In this document: positions 6,065 through 13,267 of the stretch, in pieces
Position numbering within the stretch: position 1 is the first letter of the stretch
Layout of the letters: every line of letters begins with the position of its first letter
NCBI GenBank assembly: GCA_003555415.1
Contig: PWHX01000081.1
Location: 1 to 13,267, forward strand
Reading direction: 5' to 3'
Source of the DNA: Syntrophomonadaceae bacterium
Lineage (GTDB): Bacteria > Bacillota > Dethiobacteria > SKNC01
DNA: 13,267 nucleotides
Made by a program: the position numbers and the translations under genes
Notes under the pieces: generated by a model
What the model was told of the DNA's origin: nothing
The model's database searches: none
Seen by the model: only the letters and a program-made list of their open reading frames with translations

Positions 6065-6649
6065 ATGAAGATTGTTTCAAAAAACATTTTTTTAAATGAT
6101 ACAGAAAAACTAGCCCTTAATCTGCTGGGGAAGTTGCTAATGCACCGTTTACCAGAAGGTGATGTTGTGGGGAAAATAGTGGAGACAGAGGCCTATCTCA
6201 GCAAAAATGATCCTGCCTGCCATGCTTCTCGGGGTAAGACCAGGAGAAATGAAGCCATGTTTGGACATCCTGGCACGGCATACGTTTATTTAATTTATGG
6301 TATGTATTACTGTTTTAATGTTGTAACCAGGGAGAAGGGAATTGGAGAAGCTGTACTAATCAGAGCCTTAGAACCTTTAGAGGGAATTGATTATATGTGC
6401 CGTAGGAGAGGGACTGCCGACAAGCTTAACCTTGCCAGCGGCCCTGGCAAGCTATGCCAGTCAATGGGAATAACTAAAGACCATAACGGTATAGAATTAA
6501 CCAGGGGAGATCTGGTTATCCTGGACGCAGGAGAAAAACCTCCTTATAAAACAAGTCCCAGGATAGGTATCAGTACAGCTAGAGATAAAATGCTTCGTTT
6601 TTATATTACCGAAAACCCATACGTTTCAGCAGCAGCAGTTTCTAATTAA
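6065..6649 (+). CDS. 3-methyladenine DNA glycosylase, AAG/MPG family
   Basis: A monofunctional base-excision repair glycosylase that removes alkylated purines such as 3-methyladenine and hypoxanthine from DNA. It is 194 aa, normal for bacterial AAG proteins. By comparison with human AAG the active-site residues are present: E42 (water-activating, equivalent of E125) and Y44 in VETEAY, and H53 in DPACHASRG (equivalents of Y127 and H136). The conserved core continues with PGTAYVYLIYGMYYCFNVV, which holds the base-flipping intercalating Tyr, then VLIRALEP, and LASGPGKLCQSMGI further on. TGGGGTGA just before the start, overlapping the cvpA stop, serves as ribosome binding site. Its place inside a division/mutS2 operon is not something the family requires, so it may simply be a local arrangement. 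Confidence 0.93.
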   Translation: MKIVSKNIFLNDTEKLALNLLGKLLMHRLPEGDVVGKIVETEAYLSKNDPACHASRGKTRRNEAMFGHPGTAYVYLIYGMYYCFNVVTREKGIGEAVLIRALEPLEGIDYMCRRRGTADKLNLASGPGKLCQSMGITKDHNGIELTRGDLVILDAGEKPPYKTSPRIGISTARDKMLRFYITENPYVSAAAVSN

Positions 6650-6676
6650 TAAACGGGAGGAATTTATTAGATAAAA

Positions 6677-9028
6677 ATGGAAAAAACCTTAGAACTTCTG
6701 GAGTTTAATAAAATTTTAGATATGCTAAGCTCTAAAGCTGATACGCCCCTGGGTAGAGAGCTTATAGAAGATTTACGCCCTGTTTCCAGCCTTAGACTTA
6801 TTGAGAAATGGCAAAAGGAAACTTCAGATGGGTGCAATTTTCTAATAAAAACTAACCTTGATCTTTCAGATGTTACTGACTTGAGAGTAATATTAGCCCG
6901 GTGCCAAAAGGGAGGGATTCTTAACTCTTGTCAGTTAAAAGAGATTAATCAAAATCTGCTGGCATTTAGAAAAATCAAGAAGGTTTTTCTTCAGTATGGA
7001 CGGGGAGCTCTTTTAAGCATGACCAGGGGTATCAATAATTTTCAAGACCTGGAAGGACACCTCAAAGTTATAGATGATAACGGCGAACTGCTGGACAAAG
7101 CCTCTCCAGTACTGTATCAGATTAGGAGAGAAACTAAAAATATCCGGGGAAGGATTCAAAGGGAACTGGACCGCATATTAAAAAGTCCTGTGTTCACGAA
7201 ATATCTGCAGGAAGGAATTGTTACCCAGCGAAATGACCGTTATGTTGTGCCTGTAAAGGCAGAATATAAAGCGCAGGTATCAGGAATAATTCATGATCAA
7301 TCCTCCAGCGGAGCAACTTTTTTTATTGAGCCCATGCCTGTAGTAGAGGCTAATAATAAATTAAACCATTTGCTGGCTCAAGAAAAGAAGGAAATTGATA
7401 GAATTTTGGCCGAACTAAGTTCTGCAGTTGCCCAGGAAGCAGATATAATTATAGACACATTAAATATAATAGCTGAAATAGATTTTATTCTGGCTAAATC
7501 AAGATTGAGCATGGATATGAAGGGAAACGAGCCCCTCTTGAATGATAAGGGTTACTTTCGTATTGTTAAAGGGAAACATCCTCTTCTAAAGGGAAAAGTT
7601 GTTCCTATCAGTGTAGAACTAGGCAAGAAATGCCATACCATGGTTATTACCGGTCCAAACACAGGAGGGAAAACAGTTACTTTAAAGACGGTAGGCCTCA
7701 TAGCCCTTATGGCCCAGGCAGGTTTACACGTTCCTGCAGGATCCGGGACGGAAACTTGTGTCTTTGATAAAGTGTTTGCAGACATAGGTGATGAGCAGAA
7801 TATAGAGCAGTCTTTAAGCACATTTTCAGGGCATATGAAAAATATTATTGATATATTTAGAAACTTGTCTGATAATTCTCTGGTTCTTTTGGATGAAATA
7901 GGGGCCGGGACAGATCCTACAGAAGGAGCGGCTCTGGCCATGAGTATACTGGAGCATCTTCATTCCACAAATGCAAGAACTATAGCTACAACTCATTTTA
8001 GTTCTATAAAGAGTTTCGCTTATGACCATGAGGAAATGGAAAATGCCTCTGTGGAGTTTGACCCCGAAACTCTTCAGCCGACTTTCAGGGTTCAGCAGGG
8101 GATTGCTGGAAGCAGCAATGCCTTTGAAATAGCAGCTCGCCTGGGTTTGAAAGGCCACATTATTGAAAAGGCCAAAATGTACATGGGGGAAGAACAGTTA
8201 AAATTAAAGCGCTTAATGGAAAACCTGGAAGAAAGTCAGAGGAAAATAGACCTTCATCAAAAGTCCATGAATGAAGATAAAGACAAAATAGAGGATATGA
8301 AAAGAGAGCTGGAAGAGGAATCTTTAAGAGTTGAAGAAAAAAGAAAGGAAGCCTTACAAAAAGCCCGGGAAGAAGCCCTATTAATTGTAAACCAGGCCCA
8401 GAGAAAAGCCGAAAGAATGATAAAGGAGTTAGAAAAATCTACTCGGGAAAATGAAACAAAAAAAAGCTATCAATTATATCAAAATTTAAAGAATACACTT
8501 AAAAATGATAAAGAGGACTTGATAGAAGAAATTGAGCAACTGGAACCTGACACCACTATTTCCCAGCAGGAGTTAAAGAAAGGTCAAACCGTTTTTATAA
8601 AAAGTCTAAAGCAAAAAGGAAAAATATTGGACTTTACAGAATCAGGGGAAGTAAATGTTCAGGCAGGAGTAATGAAAATTTCTACAGGCTGTACTGACCT
8701 GGCCAAGGTTTCAGAGAGTTCCCTGGAAAAGCCCATGGAAAGGGAAAATGTATCGGGGTTATCCTTACAAAAATCTCGGCATATTAAAGCAGAACTAAAT
8801 TTAAGAGGAGATACACTTCAGGAAGCCATAGAAAAAGCAGATAAATACCTTGATGATTGCTACCTGGCCGGGTTGAATACTGTTTATATAATTCACGGCA
8901 AGGGTACAGGAGCATTAAGAAAGGGCTTACATGATTACCTTTCGGACCACAGCCAGGTAAACTCCTTCAAAATTAGCGAGCACTATGAAGGAGGCGCCGG
9001 AGTTACTATAGTTACCTTAAAGAGCTAA
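6677..9028 (+). CDS. mutS2: Endonuclease MutS2 / ribosome-splitting ATPase
   Basis: MutS-like ABC ATPase with a C-terminal Smr domain. In B. subtilis MutS2 acts on collided ribosomes in rescue; in other bacteria it has been linked to suppression of recombination. It is 783 aa, full length. Core/lever helices occupy about 1-300. The ATPase follows with Walker A GPNTGGKT (326-333), the MutS signature STFSGHMKNI and Walker B LVLLDE (402-407) followed by IGAGTDPTEGAALA. A long charged coiled coil spans about 510-630, a KOW-like segment about 635-690 and the Smr domain about 708-783, with LNLRGDTLQEA and the HGKGTGALR nuclease motif, both intact. MutS mismatch-recognition domain I is absent, as expected. 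GGGAGG at 6655-6660 lies 16 nt before the ATG, unusually far, but a TAG at 6668 prevents an earlier start. Confidence 0.97.
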   Translation: MEKTLELLEFNKILDMLSSKADTPLGRELIEDLRPVSSLRLIEKWQKETSDGCNFLIKTNLDLSDVTDLRVILARCQKGGILNSCQLKEINQNLLAFRKIKKVFLQYGRGALLSMTRGINNFQDLEGHLKVIDDNGELLDKASPVLYQIRRETKNIRGRIQRELDRILKSPVFTKYLQEGIVTQRNDRYVVPVKAEYKAQVSGIIHDQSSSGATFFIEPMPVVEANNKLNHLLAQEKKEIDRILAELSSAVAQEADIIIDTLNIIAEIDFILAKSRLSMDMKGNEPLLNDKGYFRIVKGKHPLLKGKVVPISVELGKKCHTMVITGPNTGGKTVTLKTVGLIALMAQAGLHVPAGSGTETCVFDKVFADIGDEQNIEQSLSTFSGHMKNIIDIFRNLSDNSLVLLDEIGAGTDPTEGAALAMSILEHLHSTNARTIATTHFSSIKSFAYDHEEMENASVEFDPETLQPTFRVQQGIAGSSNAFEIAARLGLKGHIIEKAKMYMGEEQLKLKRLMENLEESQRKIDLHQKSMNEDKDKIEDMKRELEEESLRVEEKRKEALQKAREEALLIVNQAQRKAERMIKELEKSTRENETKKSYQLYQNLKNTLKNDKEDLIEEIEQLEPDTTISQQELKKGQTVFIKSLKQKGKILDFTESGEVNVQAGVMKISTGCTDLAKVSESSLEKPMERENVSGLSLQKSRHIKAELNLRGDTLQEAIEKADKYLDDCYLAGLNTVYIIHGKGTGALRKGLHDYLSDHSQVNSFKISEHYEGGAGVTIVTLKS

Positions 9029-9073
9029 TAATAAGCCCTTATCTTCATAAAGTTAAGATAAGGGCTTATTATT
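9027..9073. terminator. Bidirectional terminator between mutS2 and the PBP gene
   Basis: A perfect 19-bp inverted repeat, positions 9027-9045 against 9055-9073 with a 9-nt loop. It overlaps the mutS2 stop codon and has A at one foot and T at the other, so it can end transcription from both convergent genes. The arms carry the core AAGCCCTTATCTT. Confidence 0.93.
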
Positions 9074-9129
9074 TTGAAAAAAATTAACACGTCGGATAAA
9101 GTCTTGGTTTATTCATCTGAATAGCTCTC

Positions 9130-11808
9130 TTAATTTCCGTTCTCTTCATTGTCCCCGTTATCATCTTCGTTAGTGTCTTCATTATCATCGTCGTCTTCAC
9201 TGTTTTCAGAATGATCATTTTCGCCATTTTCTTCCGGAGGAGAATCTTCGGGATCATCTCCGTTTTTATGAGTTTTAATAGAACCCAACAGGGGAAGAGA
9301 TTCAACTCCTATTTCATTTACTGCCATTATCTTATAATGATAAGTTTCTTCAGGAGATACGTATCTGTCTGTAAAGTAGTTTACTGTTACTAGATCCTTG
9401 TTTATCCTGGTATACTCTTTCTCATCGGCTTTCTGACGGTATATATTAAAGCCTTCCACCTTATTTTCAGTATGTTCCCAGGTAAGATAAACTTCTTCCC
9501 CGGTAGGAAAATTCATTATTTCTAAATCGTGTGGCGCTGAAGGTCCCTCCGTATGGATTTCACATGCTTCCTCAGGAACTTCAAGTTCAGCATCTCTCGG
9601 TACTCTGCCGGCTCCACCTCTCCAGTTTCCATCTGTGGGCTCGTAAGGCTCTTTTCTTTCTATAAAGCTTTTTTCTTCTACTTCAGGGCAGAATTCTGTA
9701 GGAAGAAGCCCTGATTCTGCACAAACTTCCATGGTAACGCAAATATCACACTCTCCCCTGGGGGCGCTTCCCCTGGGGAACATGTCGCTGGTAATGTGAT
9801 CCTCCGAACATTCTTCTGAAGGAGGCAGTCCCGATTTTGAGCAAATAGTAACCCTGGTTAAACCTCCCGGGTTTTCAAATTCCCTTGCCGGCAGTTCTTC
9901 ATGAATATTTTTCATGATTTCTGCTGACATGCGCCGGGGATATTCTGTGGCGCCTCTGATGCTGCCCATGGTCAGTACGTCGTAACCAATCCAGGCGGAA
10001 AGAACATAGTCGGGGGTGTAAGATACCAGCCAACCGTCTTTGTTTTCGCTGGTTGTTCCCGTCTTGGCTGCTACAGGCCTGCCCAGGGCGTTTAACTCCG
10101 GGGCAGTACCCCTTTTTACCACGTCTTTTAATACATCGGTTATCAGGTAAGCAGTAGTTTCACTAAGGACAATTTCCGGTGTGGGATTATGACTATATAT
10201 TTCCTGACCCTGATGATTTTCAATTTTCAATATGCTTGTGAGAGGTGTTTTTACCCCCTTGTTGGCAAATACGGCAAAAGCCTGGGCCATGTCCAGAGGG
10301 CGGACACCGTCAGTAAAACCTCCTATGGCCAGGGAAAGTGCGCCCATGTCGCTTCGGTCACCTGTTTTTACAAAAGTACTAATGCCCAGCTTTTCAGCAT
10401 ATTCCATTCCTTTATCTGTTCCCAGCTGGGAGTAAGCTTTTACAGCCGGTATGTTATAGGAATGGGTAAGGGCCTGACGCATGGTTACAAGGCCTCTAAA
10501 TACTCTATCGTAATTTTCCCAGTAGTGGTTTCCTAAAGTAATAGGAGCATCGTCTAAAACTGTACCGGGAAAGATAATTCCTTCTTCTATGGCTGGTGCG
10601 TAAGCTAAAACCGGCTTAATAGCAGAGCCTGGCTGACGTCGGCTCAATACCCTTAAATCCTGATTGTGAAGGCCATAATCCCTTCCTCCCACTAAAGCTC
10701 TTAAGTAACCGGTTTCTGGTTCAGCTAGCACAGCGGCGGCCTGGGGTTGAAGCTTTCCCTGTTCATCTTCTATGGTAGTAGGATAATACTGTTCATCGTC
10801 AATTATTTCTTCAACCATAAGTTGGGTTTCCGGAATCAGGGTAGTATAAATTTTTAACCCTCCCTGGCTTAAAGCTTGTACCGGATCTTCATATATATCT
10901 AGTTCTTTTAGAATTTTCTCAGCTTCTCTTTCTACATAATCCAAGAAATGAGGATATTCAAAAGTTCTTTCAGCTCCTTCTGCAAGCTCAATAGGTTCTT
11001 CCTTTGCTCGACTTGCTTCACTCTCGGTAATATAGCCGCATTCTACCATTCTGTTCAATATTATTTCTTGTCGGTGTTTGGCTTCTTCAAAATTTCTACG
11101 GGGAGAATATTTAGTAGGATTTCTAGGAATTCCTGCTAAAAGGGCTGCTTCGGCCAGGGTAATTTCGCTGATATTTTTTTCGAAGTAATCTTGTGCTGCT
11201 GCTTCTACTCCATAGTTTAGATCGCCGAAATAAATAATATTTAGGTAGAATTCAAGAATTTCTCTTTTACTGTATTTTTGCTCCATATTTACAGCCATCC
11301 AGGCTTCCTGAATTTTTCTCTGGAAAGTTTTTTCCGGAGTTAGAAAGGTATTTTTAATAAGCTGTTGAGTAATGGTGCTGGCTCCCTGGTCCGTAAGTCT
11401 TTTTTCAAGCAGGTTGTTGTAAACAGCCCGTAATATGTCTTTGGGACTTACTCCTATGTGATCATAAAAGCGTTCGTCTTCGACAGCGATAAAGGCTTCC
11501 TGTAAGTGTTCAGGTATTTCATTTAAGGATACTTCTATCCTGTTATGACCGTCGTGCTGAGCGGTTATTTCATTATTATTGTAATCATAGTAATGTGAAG
11601 TTAAAGGCTGGTTAAATTGCCTAGGGTCAAAATCAGGAGCATCATCTGTTATAGATAGCACCGCATTAAGACCTAGCCCTACTGAGACGAAGAAAAACAA
11701 AAGCATTAGAATAAAAAAAGTTCTAAAAAATATCTTGACAGACCTTTTAGTTTTAATATTTTTCTTATTATTTTTTTTATTGTTTTTTGATCCTTCTGTT
11801 TTAGACAT
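9130..11808 (-). CDS. Class A penicillin-binding protein (PBP1A type) with FN3-like domain and acidic tail
   Basis: Bifunctional peptidoglycan synthase: polymerises lipid II and cross-links stem peptides outside the membrane. A Lys/Asn-rich cytoplasmic N-terminus (1-25) precedes one membrane span (about 26-50). The GT51 glycosyltransferase (about 85-260) has EDERFYDHIGV (catalytic E110), QGASTITQQL (141-150) and KREILEFYLN (E186). The transpeptidase (about 355-640) has SAIK (S395 nucleophile, K398), SYN (450-452) and KTGTT (582-586). After it come a segment with several cysteines (about 655-710), a fibronectin-type-III-like domain (about 757-846, ending GVESLPLLGSI) and a tail of 43 residues with 22 Asp/Glu and 9 Asn. 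At 892 aa it is long because of these C-terminal additions. The ATG at 11808 follows an 8-G Shine-Dalgarno tract. Monocistronic by its own promoter and terminator. Confidence 0.95.
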   Translation of the reverse strand: MSKTEGSKNNKKNNKKNIKTKRSVKIFFRTFFILMLLFFFVSVGLGLNAVLSITDDAPDFDPRQFNQPLTSHYYDYNNNEITAQHDGHNRIEVSLNEIPEHLQEAFIAVEDERFYDHIGVSPKDILRAVYNNLLEKRLTDQGASTITQQLIKNTFLTPEKTFQRKIQEAWMAVNMEQKYSKREILEFYLNIIYFGDLNYGVEAAAQDYFEKNISEITLAEAALLAGIPRNPTKYSPRRNFEEAKHRQEIILNRMVECGYITESEASRAKEEPIELAEGAERTFEYPHFLDYVEREAEKILKELDIYEDPVQALSQGGLKIYTTLIPETQLMVEEIIDDEQYYPTTIEDEQGKLQPQAAAVLAEPETGYLRALVGGRDYGLHNQDLRVLSRRQPGSAIKPVLAYAPAIEEGIIFPGTVLDDAPITLGNHYWENYDRVFRGLVTMRQALTHSYNIPAVKAYSQLGTDKGMEYAEKLGISTFVKTGDRSDMGALSLAIGGFTDGVRPLDMAQAFAVFANKGVKTPLTSILKIENHQGQEIYSHNPTPEIVLSETTAYLITDVLKDVVKRGTAPELNALGRPVAAKTGTTSENKDGWLVSYTPDYVLSAWIGYDVLTMGSIRGATEYPRRMSAEIMKNIHEELPAREFENPGGLTRVTICSKSGLPPSEECSEDHITSDMFPRGSAPRGECDICVTMEVCAESGLLPTEFCPEVEEKSFIERKEPYEPTDGNWRGGAGRVPRDAELEVPEEACEIHTEGPSAPHDLEIMNFPTGEEVYLTWEHTENKVEGFNIYRQKADEKEYTRINKDLVTVNYFTDRYVSPEETYHYKIMAVNEIGVESLPLLGSIKTHKNGDDPEDSPPEENGENDHSENSEDDDDNEDTNEDDNGDNEENGN

Positions 11809-11811
11809 AAT

Positions 11812-11825
11812 TTACCCCCCCCTCG
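11812..11825 (-). promoter_or_regulatory. Poly-G Shine-Dalgarno of the PBP gene
   Basis: Reading the minus strand, a GAG followed by further G residues makes an uninterrupted run of eight G at 11822-11815, ending 6 nt before the ATG. It is the only ribosome-binding sequence there. A homopolymer of this length is an unusual form of Shine-Dalgarno. Confidence 0.65.
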
Positions 11826-11849
11826 CAAACCTCAATATAAGTTGCTAGA

Positions 11850-11878
11850 ATTATACCATATATTGAAATCATAGTGAA
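11850..11878 (-). promoter_or_regulatory. Sigma-A-type promoter for the PBP gene
   Basis: On the minus strand, TTCACT (11878-11873) and a perfect TATAAT (11855-11850) are separated by 17 bp. The start of transcription should fall near 11843, giving a leader of about 35 nt before the ATG. The -35 overlaps one of two TCATAGT direct repeats. Confidence 0.7.
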
Positions 11879-11886
11879 GTCATAGT
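11869..11886. repeat. Two TCATAGT direct repeats, 11-bp period
   Basis: TCATAGT occurs at 11869-11875 and again at 11880-11886, separated by GAAG. The period of 11 bp puts both on the same face of the helix, and the first copy overlaps the -35 of the PBP promoter. This is the geometry of a response-regulator site, but no regulator can be named. Confidence 0.4.
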
Positions 11887-11941
11887 ACCAAAAACTGTTT
11901 AAATACTTTATTTAAAACATGCCGGGTCTTTTGGCCTTTGT

Positions 11942-11970
11942 TTGCAAATAAAAATGGCTTATGTTAAAAT
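11942..11970 (+). promoter_or_regulatory. Sigma-A-type promoter for tyrS
   Basis: TTGCAA (11942-11947) and TAAAAT (11965-11970) with a 17-bp spacer; 4/6 and 5/6 matches. Transcription would start near 11977 and leave a leader of only about 60 nt before the tyrS ATG, too short for a T-box. The site is divergent from the PBP promoter. Confidence 0.6.
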
Positions 11971-12034
11971 TACTCTGTAAAAATGTTTAATATTACCTTT
12001 GCATTTAAAATATATCAGGAGGTTTAAACATTCA

Positions 12035-13237
12035 ATGAATGCTCAACAACAATTTGAAATCATTAAGGCTGGAACGGTAGAAATAATTCAAGAAGAAGAA
12101 TTATTAAATAAATTAAAGAAATCATTAGAAGATGGGAAGCCTTTAGTCGGGAAGCTAGGTTTTGATCCTTCAGCACCGGACCTTCATTTAGGCCATGCTG
12201 TGGTTTTACATAAGATTAAAGAGTTTCAGGATCTTGGACATGATATAGTGATAATTATAGGTGATTTTACTGGTCGTATTGGTGACCCTACAGGCAGATC
12301 AGAAACCAGAAAGCAACTCACTGATGAAGAGGTAATGGCTAATGCTAAAACCTACCAGGACCAAATATTTAAGATTCTTGATAAGGATAAAACTAAATTA
12401 GTATTTAACAGCAAATGGTTAGAAAAACTAAATTTTGTTGATGTAATAGAACTGGCATCTAAACATACAGTTGCCAGGATGCTGGAAAGGGATGATTTTT
12501 CCAAACGTTTTAAGGATAACTACCCAATAAGTATACATGAATTTTTTTATCCTCTTATGCAGGGATATGATTCCGTGGAAATTAAAGCCGATGTTGAATT
12601 TGGAGCAACAGAACAGAAGTTTAACCTGCTTATGGGAAGGCACCTGCAAAAGGAGTACGGCCAGGATTCCCAGGTAGCTTTAACTATGCCCATACTTATT
12701 GGATTAGACGGTGTCCAGAAAATGAGTAAAAGCCTGGGAAACTATATTGGCATTAATGAGTCGCCTGGTGAAATATACGGTAAAGCCATGTCTTTACCCG
12801 ATAAGCTTATGATTGATTACTTTAAGCTGGCTACTAGAATTGAAACTAAAGAGATTGATATCATAGAAGATAACCTGGTAAAAGGAGAATCGCATCCCCG
12901 GGATGCTAAAATGAGGTTGGCCAGAGAACTGGTAACATTATATTACGGGAAAGAAGAAGCGGTAAAGGCAGAGAAAGAATTTCAGCGTATATTTCAACAA
13001 AGGGATATACCTTCAGATATGCCTGAAGTCAAGGTAGAAGAAAATAGCGTATGGATTATTAGGTTATTGACTCAGGTTGGTCTGGTATCTACAAACAGTG
13101 AAGCCCGTCGCTTAATAAAACAGGGAGCTGTTAAGATAAACGATCAAAAGATTTTGGATTCAAATAAAGAAATTGAAGTTCAGGATGGTGATATAATTAA
13201 AGTAGGAAAAAGGAAATATACCAGAGTTAGTGTTTAA
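12035..13237 (+). CDS. tyrS: Tyrosyl-tRNA synthetase (TyrZ-type)
   Basis: Class I aminoacyl-tRNA synthetase that activates tyrosine with ATP and charges tRNA-Tyr; a cytosolic homodimer. It is 400 aa. The Rossmann catalytic domain has the HIGH-type motif HLGH (51-54, in DPSAPDLHLGH), GDFTGRIGDPTGRS just after it, and KMSKS (229-233, in GVQKMSKSLGN). The S4 RNA-binding domain ends the protein (about 340-398, with SEARRLIKQGAVKIND). The sequence style and length fit the second bacterial TyrRS type (TyrZ of Bacillus) rather than the E. coli/TyrS type. AGGAGG at 12017-12022 is 12 nt before the ATG at 12035; an in-frame TTG at 11999 lies upstream of that site and is not a credible start. The gene ends 30 nt before the window edge. 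Confidence 0.96.
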   Translation: MNAQQQFEIIKAGTVEIIQEEELLNKLKKSLEDGKPLVGKLGFDPSAPDLHLGHAVVLHKIKEFQDLGHDIVIIIGDFTGRIGDPTGRSETRKQLTDEEVMANAKTYQDQIFKILDKDKTKLVFNSKWLEKLNFVDVIELASKHTVARMLERDDFSKRFKDNYPISIHEFFYPLMQGYDSVEIKADVEFGATEQKFNLLMGRHLQKEYGQDSQVALTMPILIGLDGVQKMSKSLGNYIGINESPGEIYGKAMSLPDKLMIDYFKLATRIETKEIDIIEDNLVKGESHPRDAKMRLARELVTLYYGKEEAVKAEKEFQRIFQQRDIPSDMPEVKVEENSVWIIRLLTQVGLVSTNSEARRLIKQGAVKINDQKILDSNKEIEVQDGDIIKVGKRKYTRVSV

Positions 13238-13267
13238 CTTGCAGATATTGGATAAATAATAAAGAAA

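Noticed and set aside
7552..8158. Two overlapping minus-strand ORFs opposite the mutS2 ATPase domain
   Set aside because: They are antisense shadows of the highly conserved Walker A to Walker B region; no ribosome binding site or recognisable protein.
10189..10536. Plus-strand ORFs opposite the PBP transpeptidase domain
   Set aside because: Antisense to a clear and complete PBP gene; composition is that of complemented PBP codons.
11999..12034. TTG at 11999 as tyrS start
   Set aside because: It lies upstream of the strong AGGAGG at 12017-12022; the ATG at 12035 gives a family-like N-terminus.
1..13267. CRISPR array, mobile element, prophage, toxin-antitoxin, defence or biosynthetic cluster
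   Set aside because: No regularly spaced repeats, transposase, integrase, or accessory gene was seen; every long ORF is a recognisable core gene. The only repeat-like element is the short palindrome between pheS and pheT.

Overview
The window is a stretch of ordinary bacterial core chromosome from a low-GC, Gram-positive-type anaerobe (Firmicutes, probably Clostridia). The evidence is a tRNA-controlled T-box leader in front of pheST, the order pheS-pheT-zapA-cvpA-...-mutS2, strong AGGAGG ribosome binding sites, sigma-A-like promoters and a clostridial-style class A penicillin-binding protein. The species cannot be named from the sequence. The very acidic secreted tail of the penicillin-binding protein would fit a salt- or alkali-adapted organism, but that is a guess. 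A near-consensus sigma-H-like promoter hints at a spore former.

Layout, left to right. The 3' end of a KtrA/TrkA-type potassium-channel regulator (1-153) is followed closely by a TrmH/SpoU-family 23S rRNA 2'-O-methyltransferase related to RlmP/YsgA (168-977). A sigma-A promoter (991-1019) then leads through a tiny YqzL-like gene (1069-1158), too short for ordinary ORF calling, into a phenylalanine T-box leader (about 1178-1401) with a UUC specifier and an intrinsic terminator. The leader governs pheS (1526-2548) and pheT (2674-5091), the two subunits of phenylalanyl-tRNA synthetase. The two synthetase genes are separated by an unusually long 125-bp spacer holding a palindromic, repeat-like element. 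A terminator follows pheT.

A second plus-strand unit starts behind a sigma-H-like promoter (5154-5182): zapA (cell division), cvpA (membrane protein), a 3-methyladenine/AAG-family DNA glycosylase and mutS2. It closes with a long perfect stem-loop that also serves the convergent gene. On the minus strand lies a bifunctional class A penicillin-binding protein (11808-9130) with a C-terminal Cys-containing region, a fibronectin-type-III-like domain and an acidic tail. Its promoter is divergent from that of tyrS (12035-13237), a TyrZ-type tyrosyl-tRNA synthetase.

Functionally the window combines translation (rRNA modification, PheRS, TyrRS, MutS2 ribosome rescue), DNA repair (glycosylase) and cell-envelope growth and division (ZapA, CvpA, PBP1). 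I found no mobile element, CRISPR array, toxin-antitoxin, defence or biosynthetic system. The observations worth a second look are regulatory: the sigma-H-like promoter before zapA, a hairpin that may bridge a distant Shine-Dalgarno to the pheS start, the palindromic insert between pheS and pheT, and an 8-G Shine-Dalgarno tract plus helically phased repeats in front of the penicillin-binding protein gene.
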